NCBI RefSeq assembly: GCF_006547145.1
Contig: NZ_CP041244.1
Span: 4,154,001 to 4,218,000, forward strand
From: Actinomadura sp. WMMA1423
GTDB taxonomy: Bacteria; Actinomycetota; Actinomycetes; Streptosporangiales; Streptosporangiaceae
Reading direction: 5' to 3'
DNA length: 64,000 nucleotides
A program made the position numbers and the translations under genes. Shown here piece by piece: positions 16,318 through 25,271 of this stretch (positions are counted from its first letter, which is position 1; the number at the start of each line of letters is the position of its first letter). Under the pieces are notes generated by a model that worked only from the letters and a program-made list of their open reading frames with translations, did not search any database and was not told where the DNA came from.

Positions 16318-17445
16318 TTAGGGCAGGGTGAGCCCGGTGGTGACGGCGTCTTGGTCGCGCCGCAGCCCGGTGACGAGGGAGTGCAGTTCGCGCAGGTCGT
16401 CACCGGCAGCGGTGCTCATCCAGGTCTCGTGCCGCCGTCCTTGGCGATGGACCATCATCTCGGCGAACTCGCGGACTCGGATCACCGCCGGATACCTCTC
16501 GCCCCACTCGGCCTCGAACTCGGCGAACCGCTGCTGGGCGGCTGACTCGGTCGGGGCGGTGTAGATCTGCCGCAGGTCGCGGGTGAGCCGGCTCCAGTGC
16601 GCCTTGGACGCGTACCGCAGCGAGGAGCGGACCAGGTGCACCACGCACTGCTGGACGGTGGCCTGCGGCCAGATCTCCTCGATCGCCTCCGGCAGGCCCT
16701 TGAGTCCATCGCAGCAGGCGATGCACACATCCCGCACGCCGCGGTTGCGGAGTTCGGCCAGCACGGTCATCCAGTGCTTGGCGCCCTCACCACCGGTGCC
16801 CACCCATAGGCCCAGCACGTCCCGCTCGCCGTGGCAGTTGATGCCCAGCGCCACGTAGATCGGACGGTTGGCCACCTGGCCTTCGCGGATCTTCACATAC
16901 AGCGCGTCGATCAGCACCACCGGATACACCCCGTCCAGCGGCCGTGCCCGCCAGGCCTCCATCTCGGCCACGACCTTGTCGGTGACCCGCGAGATCAGGT
17001 CGCGCGAGACCTCGACCTGGTAGATCTCGGCCAGGTGCGCACGGATCTCCCCGGTGGTCAGGCCCTTGGCATACAGCGAGATGATCGCCTCGTCGAACCC
17101 CTCGATCCGGCGGGCGTGCTTGGGCACGATCTGCGGCTCGAACTCCCCCGACCGGTCCCGCGGCACATCGATCCGCACCGGCCCGACCTCGGTCGACACC
17201 GTCTTGGCCGAACTGCCGTTGCGGTGATTACCGGACCGAGCGGCCGGACGTTCGCCCCGCTCATAGCCCAGATGCTCGACCATCTCGGCCTCCAGCGCGG
17301 CCTGCAGCACCGTCTTGGTGATCCCGGCCAGCAGCCCGTCCGGCCCGACCAGCGACACCCCCTGCGCCATTGCCTTCTCGACCAGCTCGGCCGCGAGCTG
17401 CACATCCAACCCGCCCCGCGGCTCGTCCTCATCGTGATTGGTCAC
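16318..17445 (-). pseudogene. Chimeric IS256/ISL3 transposase
   Basis: About 320 residues are classical IS256 (mutator) transposase: LAGITKTVLQAALEAEMVEH, LGYERGERP, DALYVKIREGQVANRP, VWVGTGGEGAKHW-like block, CCDGLKGLPEAIEEIWP, QQCVVHLVRSSLRY. At ERYPAVIR the sequence switches in frame to ISL3: VREFAEMMVHRQGRRHETW and DLRELHSLVTGLRRDQDAV. The IS256 C-terminal part with the conserved TNAIES segment and last catalytic Glu is lost. The frame stops at GLTLP where the ISL3 protein would continue. This is an illegitimate recombination between two elements. IS256-type end sequence (CTTTAGGACAGTCCCC) remains at about 17509-17524. Confidence 0.8.
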
Positions 17446-17629
17446 AGATGATCCTTCCCGGCCGGGGCATCGCCCCCAGCCTTCCGGATCACCACCCCAC
17501 CCACACGATCTTTAGGACAGTCCCCCGTCGGCTGATCCCCGGGTCAGCCGGCAGAATCGCTGCAAGCTGACCGACGCGCTCGAGGCGCCCGTCCTCGGTG
17601 ACGCACCTGAGCATGCGTGTCTTACCCCG

Positions 17630-19135
17630 TCAGTGCGGTATGAGGCTCCTGCGCAACTCGCCCAGCAGAGCGGAGACGGTGACCGGAATATCGACTCCGT
17701 CGAGTGCATGGGTAATCGGCGGCGGCCACCTCAAGGTGTCTATCGGGCCGTTCATCTGTTCCAGGATGTTTACGCAGAGGTTCAACTCGTCGGGAACCCC
17801 GCGCTGCAGAGCCGTCTGCATTCGGGTTAGCGCTCGGTCGACTTCCGCCCAGTGCGCCAGTTGCATGCGCCAGTCATCGACCTCGCTGAGTATCTCGGCG
17901 GCCGCGTCGATGGTCTCATTTGACAGGGGGCCGGTTCGGTGAACGGTGAGGGGAACCGCATGCTCTGGGAGCCCTGCGAAGTCAGGATCGGCACGTGGAG
18001 ATGGTCGATCTGGGGCGTACCCGGTGATCGTTAGCGTATCGGTGCTGTGGTCGGCCACTGCGAGCCGGTCACTGACCTTGTCGCGAGCTGGGCCGAGATC
18101 ACGTTGTCTCGCTTGCACTACTCGGCTTCGGCCCCGGTTTTGCAGATAATCCAAACCTTCGGCCAGCAGCCGCAGCAGTTCCAGAGAACTTGGACAAGTG
18201 AGCCGGGCAGCAGTGAGCAACCCTTCTCGCAATGTCACTCTCTGGCGCGAAAAAGAGAAACGATCAAAATCTTGTTCGTATCTTAAGATCTCTTCTGTCA
18301 AGATCTGCCGCCAAGCGCGCAAGATAAGCAGATCGGTGGTATCCGCGTATGGTGAGCGATCTAACGGTGCTAGTTCGATTAGGCCCTGGACATCGCCTTC
18401 GTTCACCAAGAGCCTGGCGAGTGCGATCAGGCTAGTCTGCCGCTCGCCGAGCTGGGGACCTTCTGCCTCGTTCAAGGCTCGACGGACACGGTTGGCGACT
18501 ATTTCGGCGTGCCTGACGGCGCCGAGCGCCATATAGCCTCGCAATGCCTCGCCGACGAGGTCGCTGCCCATGACCACTGCGGTCAATCTCGGGGTCGGGC
18601 TGGCCATTGGGCGTATGGTCGCGCTAGCGCGGTTCCCACGGGGCAACGCGATCATCTGGGGGGCGGTCCCGTCACATCCGAATTGCAGCACGTGTGCCTG
18701 ATCCGGGAGTCTACTGAATCGGAAATGAACCCCCGGCCCAGGCAGCATCTCCCGCTGCGCTCTCCACGGCACGACCCTCCAGGCATCTCCCTCCAGGCGC
18801 CAGAGCCTGGCCCATGAGGAGGCATACATATCGGCACCAAAGTTCCCCCAGACCTGGGGTTGTTGCGCTTCATCCAGGCGGATCTCGTAGCGATGCTCCA
18901 GCCCGGACACGCGTATAGCCTCCGTAAGAACGGCGCCAGAGGGGAGGAGTACCCGCACACCGCACAGCCCAGGCTCCATATCGACTCGAAACGGGCTCCA
19001 AACCTCCACCATCAGGCTAATTACTTGATCCGAGCTCGGATAAAGTTCTACGACGACAGGCATGCCCGGCTCACAGATGGTCCCGGTGAGGAGGATCTCC
19101 CCACTGAAACTCCTACGGCTCTGAGCGGCGTTCAT
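17630..19135 (-). CDS. Unknown partner protein of the caspase operon, 501 aa
   Basis: ATG 19135 overlaps the caspase stop as ATGA, so it is preferred to the in-frame TTG 19147. Residues 1 to about 110 look like a beta-sandwich (SGEILLTGTICEPGMPVVVE, then GVRVLLPSGAVLTEAIRV). Residues about 180-340 are helical and repeat-like (RHAEIVANRVRRALNEAEG, TSLIALARLLVNEGDVQGL, ELLRLLAEGLDYLQNRG), as in TPR-type scaffolds. A further helical C-terminal region ends in VSALLGELRRSLIP. There is no signal peptide or membrane span. It is the last gene of a three-gene operon and may sense, scaffold or be cleaved by the caspase. That role is inferred from context only. Confidence 0.7.
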   Translation of the reverse strand: MNAAQSRRSFSGEILLTGTICEPGMPVVVELYPSSDQVISLMVEVWSPFRVDMEPGLCGVRVLLPSGAVLTEAIRVSGLEHRYEIRLDEAQQPQVWGNFGADMYASSWARLWRLEGDAWRVVPWRAQREMLPGPGVHFRFSRLPDQAHVLQFGCDGTAPQMIALPRGNRASATIRPMASPTPRLTAVVMGSDLVGEALRGYMALGAVRHAEIVANRVRRALNEAEGPQLGERQTSLIALARLLVNEGDVQGLIELAPLDRSPYADTTDLLILRAWRQILTEEILRYEQDFDRFSFSRQRVTLREGLLTAARLTCPSSLELLRLLAEGLDYLQNRGRSRVVQARQRDLGPARDKVSDRLAVADHSTDTLTITGYAPDRPSPRADPDFAGLPEHAVPLTVHRTGPLSNETIDAAAEILSEVDDWRMQLAHWAEVDRALTRMQTALQRGVPDELNLCVNILEQMNGPIDTLRWPPPITHALDGVDIPVTVSALLGELRRSLIPH

Positions 19136-20262
19136 CGGGCGACCCAAAGTTTCTTCTGACAGACCGGCGGCACGGCGAATACCATGTCGGAGGCGTCGGT
19201 GTAGTCCCCATCAGGGAAACGCGCGTCCACTTTGTGGTGCCCAGCCTGGATCGGGACCCGCCATGGCATCGCGGACGCTTTACGCCGTGTTACGCGCTGG
19301 TCCCCTCCACCAGGCAGCGGTTCATAGGACAACCGCGCTCTAGCCTGTGCCATACCTGGGTCGCACGACAACTCGAGGGTTCCAGTGGGTGGCGAGTTCA
19401 GCCTTCGGAATATGTGGTACCTGCCATCATGCTCTATCGCCACCGGAGGCGCGGTGACATCGTTCCCCACCGTTTCCTGAAGAATGGCGCCGATGGCAGT
19501 GCCAATCGACTGATTGCTGACAACCCACCTACCTGTTTCGCCGTCGAGTTCCGCGGCATGCCCCTGGAGGGCCTTCGTAACTGCCTTGGTGAAGGCTGAG
19601 GCCTTATAGCGGTCTGCCGCTCCTTCCTCACCCAGTGATACTCGGAGCGTAAGCCCGGCCTGGCAGGCCTTTCTCCTTACCGAGAACGAGGCGAGCAAAG
19701 GCGTGGAGAAACGAGCCTGCTGGCGGGCCTCGCTCGTGGGGAGTGGGCTGCGGCAGGCGTCGATAATAAAGCATTGGGTGACGGGGCCGTTGTGGGCCAA
19801 AGCTCGCCGGGTGTTATCAAAATCGAACGATCCTGCGAACCGGTTGTGGACCGACTCGGCGAAGTCGCTCGTGAGCAGCAGGTGATTATCATGTTGGAAC
19901 CCGTGGCCGCAGAAATAGAACAGCCCGATGTTGGCGGGATGTGACCGGCATCGCTGATGCCATTGGTCGAAGGCCTGCTGTATCTGTGCCCGCTTCGTGG
20001 TGAAGGTCTCCTGCCCTGGCTCCGAGGTCAACAAGTCGATGCTCTTTGGCGGGACAGCCCATTCTGCGGAGGGAGAATCACGCAGCCGCTCGGCGAACCA
20101 CCGGGCCGACACTGCCGGGGAAGTCAACTCCTCCAGATGTCCGAAGACATCCACGGTACCGGGAGAGCCAAGGTGTGGATAGTGCCCCGCCCCGATGGCT
20201 AGCACATGAAGCCCGCCCTGCTCTTCTTGCTGGGACGTCGAACTGTAGAACAACTCTGTCAT
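19132..20262 (-). CDS. Caspase-family (C14) protease with C-terminal beta domain
   Basis: 376 residues. The peptidase C14 fold runs from LHVLAIGAGHYPHLG to about residue 285. The catalytic His is H120 in FYFCGHGF and the Cys is C170 in CFIIDACRS, both in textbook context. A C-terminal beta-rich domain (GTLELSCDPGMAQARARLSY, DARFPDGDYTDASDMVF) may be a binding module. ATG 20262 overlaps the hydrolase stop. Prokaryotic caspases often act in conflict or suicide responses by cleaving a partner encoded beside them; here the partners are an alpha/beta hydrolase upstream and a helical-repeat protein downstream. Both catalytic residues are intact, so activity is expected. Confidence 0.85.
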   Translation of the reverse strand: MTELFYSSTSQQEEQGGLHVLAIGAGHYPHLGSPGTVDVFGHLEELTSPAVSARWFAERLRDSPSAEWAVPPKSIDLLTSEPGQETFTTKRAQIQQAFDQWHQRCRSHPANIGLFYFCGHGFQHDNHLLLTSDFAESVHNRFAGSFDFDNTRRALAHNGPVTQCFIIDACRSPLPTSEARQQARFSTPLLASFSVRRKACQAGLTLRVSLGEEGAADRYKASAFTKAVTKALQGHAAELDGETGRWVVSNQSIGTAIGAILQETVGNDVTAPPVAIEHDGRYHIFRRLNSPPTGTLELSCDPGMAQARARLSYEPLPGGGDQRVTRRKASAMPWRVPIQAGHHKVDARFPDGDYTDASDMVFAVPPVCQKKLWVAR

Positions 20263-21437
20263 GCTGTTTTTTCGCTCAGACGCGCAGCCAGCCGGACGTA
20301 GAGGCTCGGCCGCCCAAAGTAGGACGAGTGCGCCTTGAGAAGCCCCTTCCCGGTCCGATACCAGAAATCCTCGGCCCCGTCGAAAATCCTCTCGGCGGCG
20401 AACGCCAGTACGTCGGCAGGGTCGAACACATTGATCCAGTGCCTGACGTTGGTAAGCGCGGGAACACGATCGACAGTTGGGTCTGCGGGCCGCTCGACGG
20501 CGGGGAACAGCCCTAGTTCCGCGAAGACCCCGGGCTGTGACCCTACGGTCACCAGGGTGTCGCAACTCAGGTCGGTGCGCAGGTGGGACAGCAAATCGTA
20601 AACGATGTTGCCGCCCATGCTGTGCGCGATGACCAGCGTCCGCGGGTCGTCTGTAGTACGCGCCGCCTGCGCTTGTTCCAGGCCAGATGCCACGATGGCG
20701 GCGATCTGGCCATGCGCGCCATGCTGTTCCCGCTGCCGCAAGTAGGTCATCGCGTCCCCCAGGAACGTGGCCGCCGCTCGATGCCCGGCTGGCCGCGCCG
20801 CCCGCAGCACGGCAGTCGAGGTAATCCGCGCTGGCGCGTCCGAAGCACGGCTCGCGCTTTCAGCCAGCCACGAACGCAGCCGTGGTCTTCCGCCGAATAC
20901 CTCCCGCGTTGCCGGTTCTGCCGGCCGTTCAACCTCACGGAGCAGATGGCCGAGAAAGGCATCGTCGTTGTCGACGTCCCCGAGCCATTCGGGATGCGGG
21001 TTCGCTATGGCGTACTCGACGGCATCAGCCGCGAAGTCCGCCAGCATGACAAGATCCGCCTCGTCCCCTTCCTCCCGGGCGACCTGCCAGGAAAACGCCG
21101 ACATCACGTCTACCGCGTCCACCAACGAACGCCGGGCGACGCTTAGGATCGTGTCGTCCCGCCCGCCGCCGTCGAGGGGAAACTCCTCCGACAAGAGTTC
21201 TGTTGACTCCTCGTCACCTCCAAAGCGCTCCACGCCGTCGTCGGGCAAAGAGGCATGTTCCCAGAGGAAGGACGAAGCGACCGCACCCCAGAAAGGCTCC
21301 ACGACCGTCACCCGTTCTGGCTGTTTGACCAGTGCGGGGAAGAGTATCCGACGCATGTGGACGCTGCGGTGGAGGCGCGCTTGGAAGTACCTGTCGTTCT
21401 GCCGTGTAGCGACCCCGTGTATGAACACAACCGGCAC
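20259..21437 (-). CDS. Alpha/beta hydrolase (lipase-like), first gene of caspase operon
   Basis: GTG 21437 is chosen for the GGGAG five bases upstream; GTG 21449 is possible. The protein opens with VPVVFIHGVATR, the oxyanion-hole strand of lipase-like hydrolases, and has the nucleophile elbow AHSMGGN (GxSxG variant AxSxG) at roughly residue 270. It ends with FDPADVLAFAAERIFDGA, which supplies the Asp, and AHSSYFG for the His. About 392 residues, with a long helical insertion (100-240) before the elbow. No signal peptide is seen, so it acts in the cytoplasm. It is coupled by a four-base overlap to the caspase gene. A phospholipase-type effector released by proteolysis is one possible role. Confidence 0.8.
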   Translation of the reverse strand: MPVVFIHGVATRQNDRYFQARLHRSVHMRRILFPALVKQPERVTVVEPFWGAVASSFLWEHASLPDDGVERFGGDEESTELLSEEFPLDGGGRDDTILSVARRSLVDAVDVMSAFSWQVAREEGDEADLVMLADFAADAVEYAIANPHPEWLGDVDNDDAFLGHLLREVERPAEPATREVFGGRPRLRSWLAESASRASDAPARITSTAVLRAARPAGHRAAATFLGDAMTYLRQREQHGAHGQIAAIVASGLEQAQAARTTDDPRTLVIAHSMGGNIVYDLLSHLRTDLSCDTLVTVGSQPGVFAELGLFPAVERPADPTVDRVPALTNVRHWINVFDPADVLAFAAERIFDGAEDFWYRTGKGLLKAHSSYFGRPSLYVRLAARLSEKTA

Positions 21438-21599
21438 CGTTGCTCCCACCTTTCGCGCTCCGGTTCCAGACTACACATGGTAGCCCTCAGAACTACATAG
21501 CTGCCGACAAACCAGGTATTCGATGCAGCCAGGACGAGCAAGATCGCGAGAATCCGCCTATAGAGATCTTTAGCAGATGAAGATTCTCCGATCTAACCG

Positions 21600-22184
21600 A
21601 TTCGGACACCCTCATAAGGCGGTTTTAGCCTCAATCTTTCGTGAGGTCGGTTGGGCCGCGGAGTGGCCCAACCGTGGGCAGGCCGGATGATCAGCAAAGG
21701 CGAGCATCTGGGTCCAGACGGTCAGGTCCGCGGCGAGCGCGACGAGTTCGAGCCAGATCTGGTTGGCGGCGAAGCTGTGCAGGGGCAGGTTGCGCAGTCC
21801 GGTGTCCTGGCGCCGCGGATGCGGTCCTCGCAGCGGGCGCGGCGGCGGTGGCGCAGCTCAAGATCGGCGAGCTGCCCGCACCGGGTGCCGGTGACAAAGC
21901 ACGTGAAGCGGTGCCCATCGATGTCGGTGATCCGCAGTTGCGCGCCGGGGTGGGGGCGTTCGCGGCGGACGATGACCCGCATCCCCTTCGGCTAGCCCGT
22001 CAGGTCCAGCATGCCGGTCAGCTCGGCCAACCCCGCCCCGGGGCGGGGTTGGCGGTCGGCGTCGTAGGCGCACTGCCACACGTGCTCGGGCAGGGCGAGG
22101 ATCGCGGCGCAGACGTCGTCGGTCAGGTTGAACCCGATCGAGTACTTCAGCCGCTGGCGGGAGACCCAGTCGAGGAAACCGTGG
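21600..22184 (-). pseudogene. IS1380-family transposase, C-terminal remnant
   Basis: The minus strand reads THGFLDWVSRQRLKYSIGF and AYDADRQPRPGAGLAELTG in one frame. It then continues as MRVIVRRERPHPGAQLRITD, GQLADLELRHRRRARCEDRI in another, and ends with FAANQIWLELVALAADLTVW in a third. This is the IS1380 DDE C-terminal half with at least two frameshifts. Its 5' end is cut exactly where the IS3 element begins (22185). A hairpin (GGTTGGGCC, loop, GGCCCAACC; 21649-21673) lies at its end. Confidence 0.75.
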
Positions 22185-22215
22185 GTGAAGTCCACCGGGT
22201 TCGATGAAGTCCGGT

Positions 22216-23100
22216 TTACCTGGCGCCGATCGGCGCTGGTGTGCTGATGGAATGGTAGTACACGGTTTCGTACTCGACAGGTGGGACCTCGCCGATGGCG
22301 GTGCGCAGCCGGCGGTGGTTGTACCAGCCGACCCATTCGACCATGGCATACTCGACCTGGTCGCGGGTTCGCCAGGTGCGGCGGTGGATCAACTCGGTCT
22401 TGAACGTGGCGTTCAGCGACTCGGCCATGGCATTGGCATATGAATCGGCGACCGAGCCGACCGAGGCGGTCACGCCCAGGTCGGCCAGCCGGGTGGTGTA
22501 GCGGAAGCTGACGTATTGGCAGCCCCTGTCGGAATGATGGATCAGGGTGCCCGGTTGCACCGGCCGTTCGCGGCCGTGTTGCCGCAGCGCCATCTCCAGT
22601 GCGTCCAGCGGAAGGTCGGTGCGCAGGTGGTCGGCCAGTTGCCGGCCCACGATCCTGCGGGAGAAGGCGTCCAGCACGAACGCCACGTACGCCCACCCCT
22701 CCCAGCTGCGCACATACGTGATGTCGGCCGGCCACAATCGGTCCGGCCGGTCGGCGGTGAACTGCCGATTGACCAGGTCCGGCGGTCGCGGCGCAGACTC
22801 GTCAGGGTTGGTGGTGCGCCGCCGGTCGCGGCGGTGCACGCCCAGCAGGCCATGGGCGCGCCATCAGCCGTTCCATCGTGCAGCGCGCCACCTGGACGCC
22901 TTGTCGGCGCAGTTGCCTGTGCACGCGGTAGGCACCGTAGGCGCCATAACTGGTCTGATGAACGGCCTTGATGTGCTCTGTCAGTACAGCATCGCGTTGG
23001 GCGCGGGCCGAGGGCGGGCGGTGTTTGCGTCCGTAATAGGTGCCCGGGCACAGGTCCAGGAACCCGGCAGACCGGCACGGGCTCCGAAGCGGTCACGCAG
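22216..23100 (-). pseudogene. IS3 OrfB (rve integrase) with frameshift
   Basis: The 3' two thirds form an open frame (22216-22839) with NRQFTADRPDRLWPADITYV, HHSDRGCQYVS and YANAMAESLNATFKTELI, which carry the DDE residues. The 5' part, with ARCTMERLM, lies in another frame. The join near 22850-22862 reads ATGGCGCGCCCATGG where ATGCGCGCCCATGG would keep the frame, so about one extra base is present. The fused OrfAB product cannot be made. Confidence 0.75.
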
Positions 23101-23117
23101 GTGGTCGACCAGCATGA

Positions 23118-23420
23118 CTACTTCGTCCGAGGCTGGCCGAGCTCGGCGGCGAAAAGCGCGCTGGCGGCCTTCAACATCTCGTTGGCCCGCTTGAGTTCGG
23201 TGTTCTCACAGCGCAGCCGCTTGAGCTCGTCACGCTCGGCGGTGGTCAGCTGCTCGGGGCGGTTACCGGCGTCGGCCTGAGCTTAGCGGACCCAAGTGCG
23301 CAGGGCTTCGCGGTGGATACCCAGATCGGCGGCGATCTGCGCGATCGGACGACCGGACTCCAGCGCCAGCCGCACGGCCCGGTCCCGGAGCTCCTGGGGG
23401 TACTTGCATGGTGCTGCCAT
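23118..23420 (-). pseudogene. IS3 OrfA with internal stop codon
   Basis: From ATG 23420 the frame reads MAAPCKYPQELRDRAVRLAL and HREALRTWVR. It then hits TAA at 23285-23283 and continues in the same frame as AQADAGNRPEQLTTAERDEL and ALFAAELGQPRTK to the normal stop. The TAA stands where a glutamine (CAA) is usual in this family, so a single substitution inactivated the HTH protein. Confidence 0.8.
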
Positions 23421-23493
23421 CGCGGTGATTCTCCTCCTTGCCGGCCAAGATCACGCTGGCTTGAAGGACTTCATCGAACCCGGTGGGCTTCAC

Positions 23494-24320
23494 TGCAACT
23501 CGTCCACGGGCACTGCGCTACGTCACTACGCTGCTGCACCACAGCCGCTACGACGACACCTCCGGCCGTCGGCTGCACTCCACCGCAGCAGAGCTCCTCC
23601 GGCTGGCAGGATTCGTCGCGTTCGACGACGGCCAGCACGGACTCGCGCAACGCTACTGGGTGGCCGGCCTGCACGCCGCACACACCGCAGGAGACCGCGC
23701 ACTGGGCGCCAACGTCATCGGCTTCATGTCCTGCCAGGCCAAAGACCTCGACGGCGGCCGCGAGGCCGTCCTGCTCGCCCAAACCGCCCGCACCGGCTAC
23801 CCAGGAGCCAGCAACCGAGTCACCGCCATCCTGGAGCTGCGCGCCGCGGAAGCACATGCCAACGACCAGACGGCCACCACCGCCCGCCGCGCGACCGACA
23901 TCCGGCGCTCCATCGACGCCGCCTTCGATGCCCTCTCCACCGACTCCCCTACAGGAGACCCCGGCTGGAGCTACTGGATGACCACAACCCACGCACACGG
24001 CCAAGCCGGCTAGCCACCTGCGCAACCACGATTACCACCGGGCGCGCCACCACCTACGGCAAGCCCTCCACGACGACACGTCCTCACGCGAGGGCGCTCT
24101 ACGGCAGATCCTGCTCGCCACCACCTACGTCCAACAGCCGCAACCCGACCTGGAATCAGCCCTCACCAACGCACACCGAGCCCTCGACACCCTCTCCGGC
24201 CAAGTCGACTCGGCCCGCTGCCGCGGCCACCTGTCTCGCTTCGCCAAACACCTACAGCCCTACCGCCGCAACCACTCAGCACGAGAGTTCCTCGACCGCA
24301 TCGAGAGCGCGCATCTGTAA
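23494..24320 (+). pseudogene. XRE-family regulator with TPR-like domain, C-terminal remnant
   Basis: The frame reads RALRYVTTLLHHSRYDDTSG, LHSTAAELLRLAGFVAFD, GLAQRYWVAGLHAAHTAGDR and so on, the C-terminal TPR-like region of actinobacterial XRE regulators. The N-terminal HTH is gone, cut by the IS3 right end. Near 24000 the frame shifts: the ORF stops at 24013 while the next frame continues with SHLRNHDYHRARHHLRQAL and ALDTLSGQVDSARCRGHLSR, then REFLDRIESAHL and a stop at 24318-24320. It is dead from two independent lesions. Confidence 0.8.
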
Positions 24321-24791
24321 CCCGCTGACCGCCAAGTCTCTTCGTCAGCCCCATCACTTCGAAACGCGGCGGTTCCCATCTCCTTGGATTCCTCCCTCGC
24401 GCGTCCGGGATCGAGCCCCCCGCCGGCTGGGTTGTCTCCACGGCGTCGAACCATCCCCGCGCGTGCGGGGCCGAGCGGGACGCGGGCAGCTGCGGCCACA
24501 ACGGCCCGGCCGGTCAGCGGGGCCTCACAGCCGCACCGCCGGTACACCCACCAATAATCTTCGCTCTCCGCATGCGCTCATCGTGTGCACGAAAAGGCGC
24601 CGCCGCCATCCCCGTCCAGCATGCCGAAGCCGAAGGCGCCGGCGCCTCGGCCATGCCGGAGGGTGACTTGAACCCCTGCACGGCACCGGTACGGCTCACA
24701 GGTCGACGTGCCGAACGCCGAGCGGGAGGGACGCCCAGGGAATTAGAACACGTTCTTGTCAACGGCGGCGGTGTCGAGCAAGCTACGTCGC
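24321..24791. other. Non-coding stretch holding a CRISPR relic
   Basis: No frame here has coding character. The only structure seen is the degenerate repeat pair at 24391-24477 (separate entry). The last part, from about 24560, may hold the promoter of the following SnoaL-like gene, but no clear boxes were found. Confidence 0.4.
24391..24477 (-). CRISPR. Relict type I-E CRISPR repeat with one degenerate partner
   Basis: On the minus strand CGGCCCCGCACGCGCGGGGA followed by TGGTT (about 24473-24449) has the palindromic core and GGGGATGGT ending of actinobacterial type I-E repeats. A second, degraded copy lies exactly 60 bases away (24391-24415 against 24451-24475 on the plus strand, 19 of 25 bases equal), close to the 61-base unit of type I-E arrays. 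No further repeats fit at plus or minus 60, and no cas genes are in the window. A trimmed end of a former array is the simplest reading. Confidence 0.35.
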
Positions 24792-25271
24792 ATGGACCTG
24801 AACGCCCTGGAAGAGATCCGTCAGGTGAAGTACCGCTACTTGCGCTGCCTGGACCTGAAGGACTGGGACGGGTTCGCCGACACCCTCACCGAGGATGCCC
24901 TGGGCGCCTACGGAACCCGCGCGGTCGGCGAGGCGCTGCGCCTGGAAGGCCGCGATGCCATCGTCGGCTACATGCGCGACAATCTCGGTCCCGAGATCAC
25001 CACGGTGCACTTCGCGGGCCAGCCCGAGATCCGGGTGGACGGCGACAGGGCCGAGGGCACGTGGTGCCTGGAGGACACCGTCATCGCCAAGGCATTCCGG
25101 GTGCTGATCCGCGGTTCCGCCTTCTATGAGGAGACGTATCGGCGCTGCGCGGACGGCGGATGGCGCATCAGTGGCATCGGCTATGAACGGACCTACGAAT
25201 ACTCGATATCGCTCGACGATGTGCCCAGCTTCAGGCTGCTGGCAGACCGCTGGGCGCCCTCGCCCCCGTAG
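24792..25271 (+). CDS. SnoaL/NTF2-like protein
   Basis: 159 residues from ATG 24792; an in-frame TTG 24756 would add 12. The sequence MDLNALEEIRQVKYRYLRCL, LKDWDGFADTLTEDA, then GRDAIVGYMRDNLGPEITTV and a WRISGIGYER ending is the usual SnoaL_4 cone fold. Members are isomerases, hydrolases or small-ligand binding proteins; the polar residues here do not allow a choice. The gene stands alone in plus orientation between island debris and a 590-base gap, and no obvious ribosome-binding site precedes it. It may be the first chromosomal gene right of the island or a stray gene trapped within it. Confidence 0.75.
   Translation: MDLNALEEIRQVKYRYLRCLDLKDWDGFADTLTEDALGAYGTRAVGEALRLEGRDAIVGYMRDNLGPEITTVHFAGQPEIRVDGDRAEGTWCLEDTVIAKAFRVLIRGSAFYEETYRRCADGGWRISGIGYERTYEYSISLDDVPSFRLLADRWAPSPP

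Larger units (their letters stand above)
22185..23493 (-). mobile_element. IS3-family element with 28-bp inverted repeats, inactive
   Basis: The element is 1309 bases long. Its ends match over 28 positions with one mismatch. The left end 22185-22212 contains CACCGGGTTCGATGAAGTCC and the right end 23466-23493 carries the same segment inverted. It encodes orfA and orfB on the minus strand, both broken (listed separately). It interrupts IS1380 on the left and truncated XRE/TPR gene sequence on the right, and no clean target duplication is seen. It therefore sits at a rearrangement joint. Confidence 0.75.

Noticed and set aside
19132..20565. Caspase gene starting at 20565
   Set aside because: The extra 100 residues are antisense-like noise inside the hydrolase gene; ATG 20262 with a four-base overlap is the real start.
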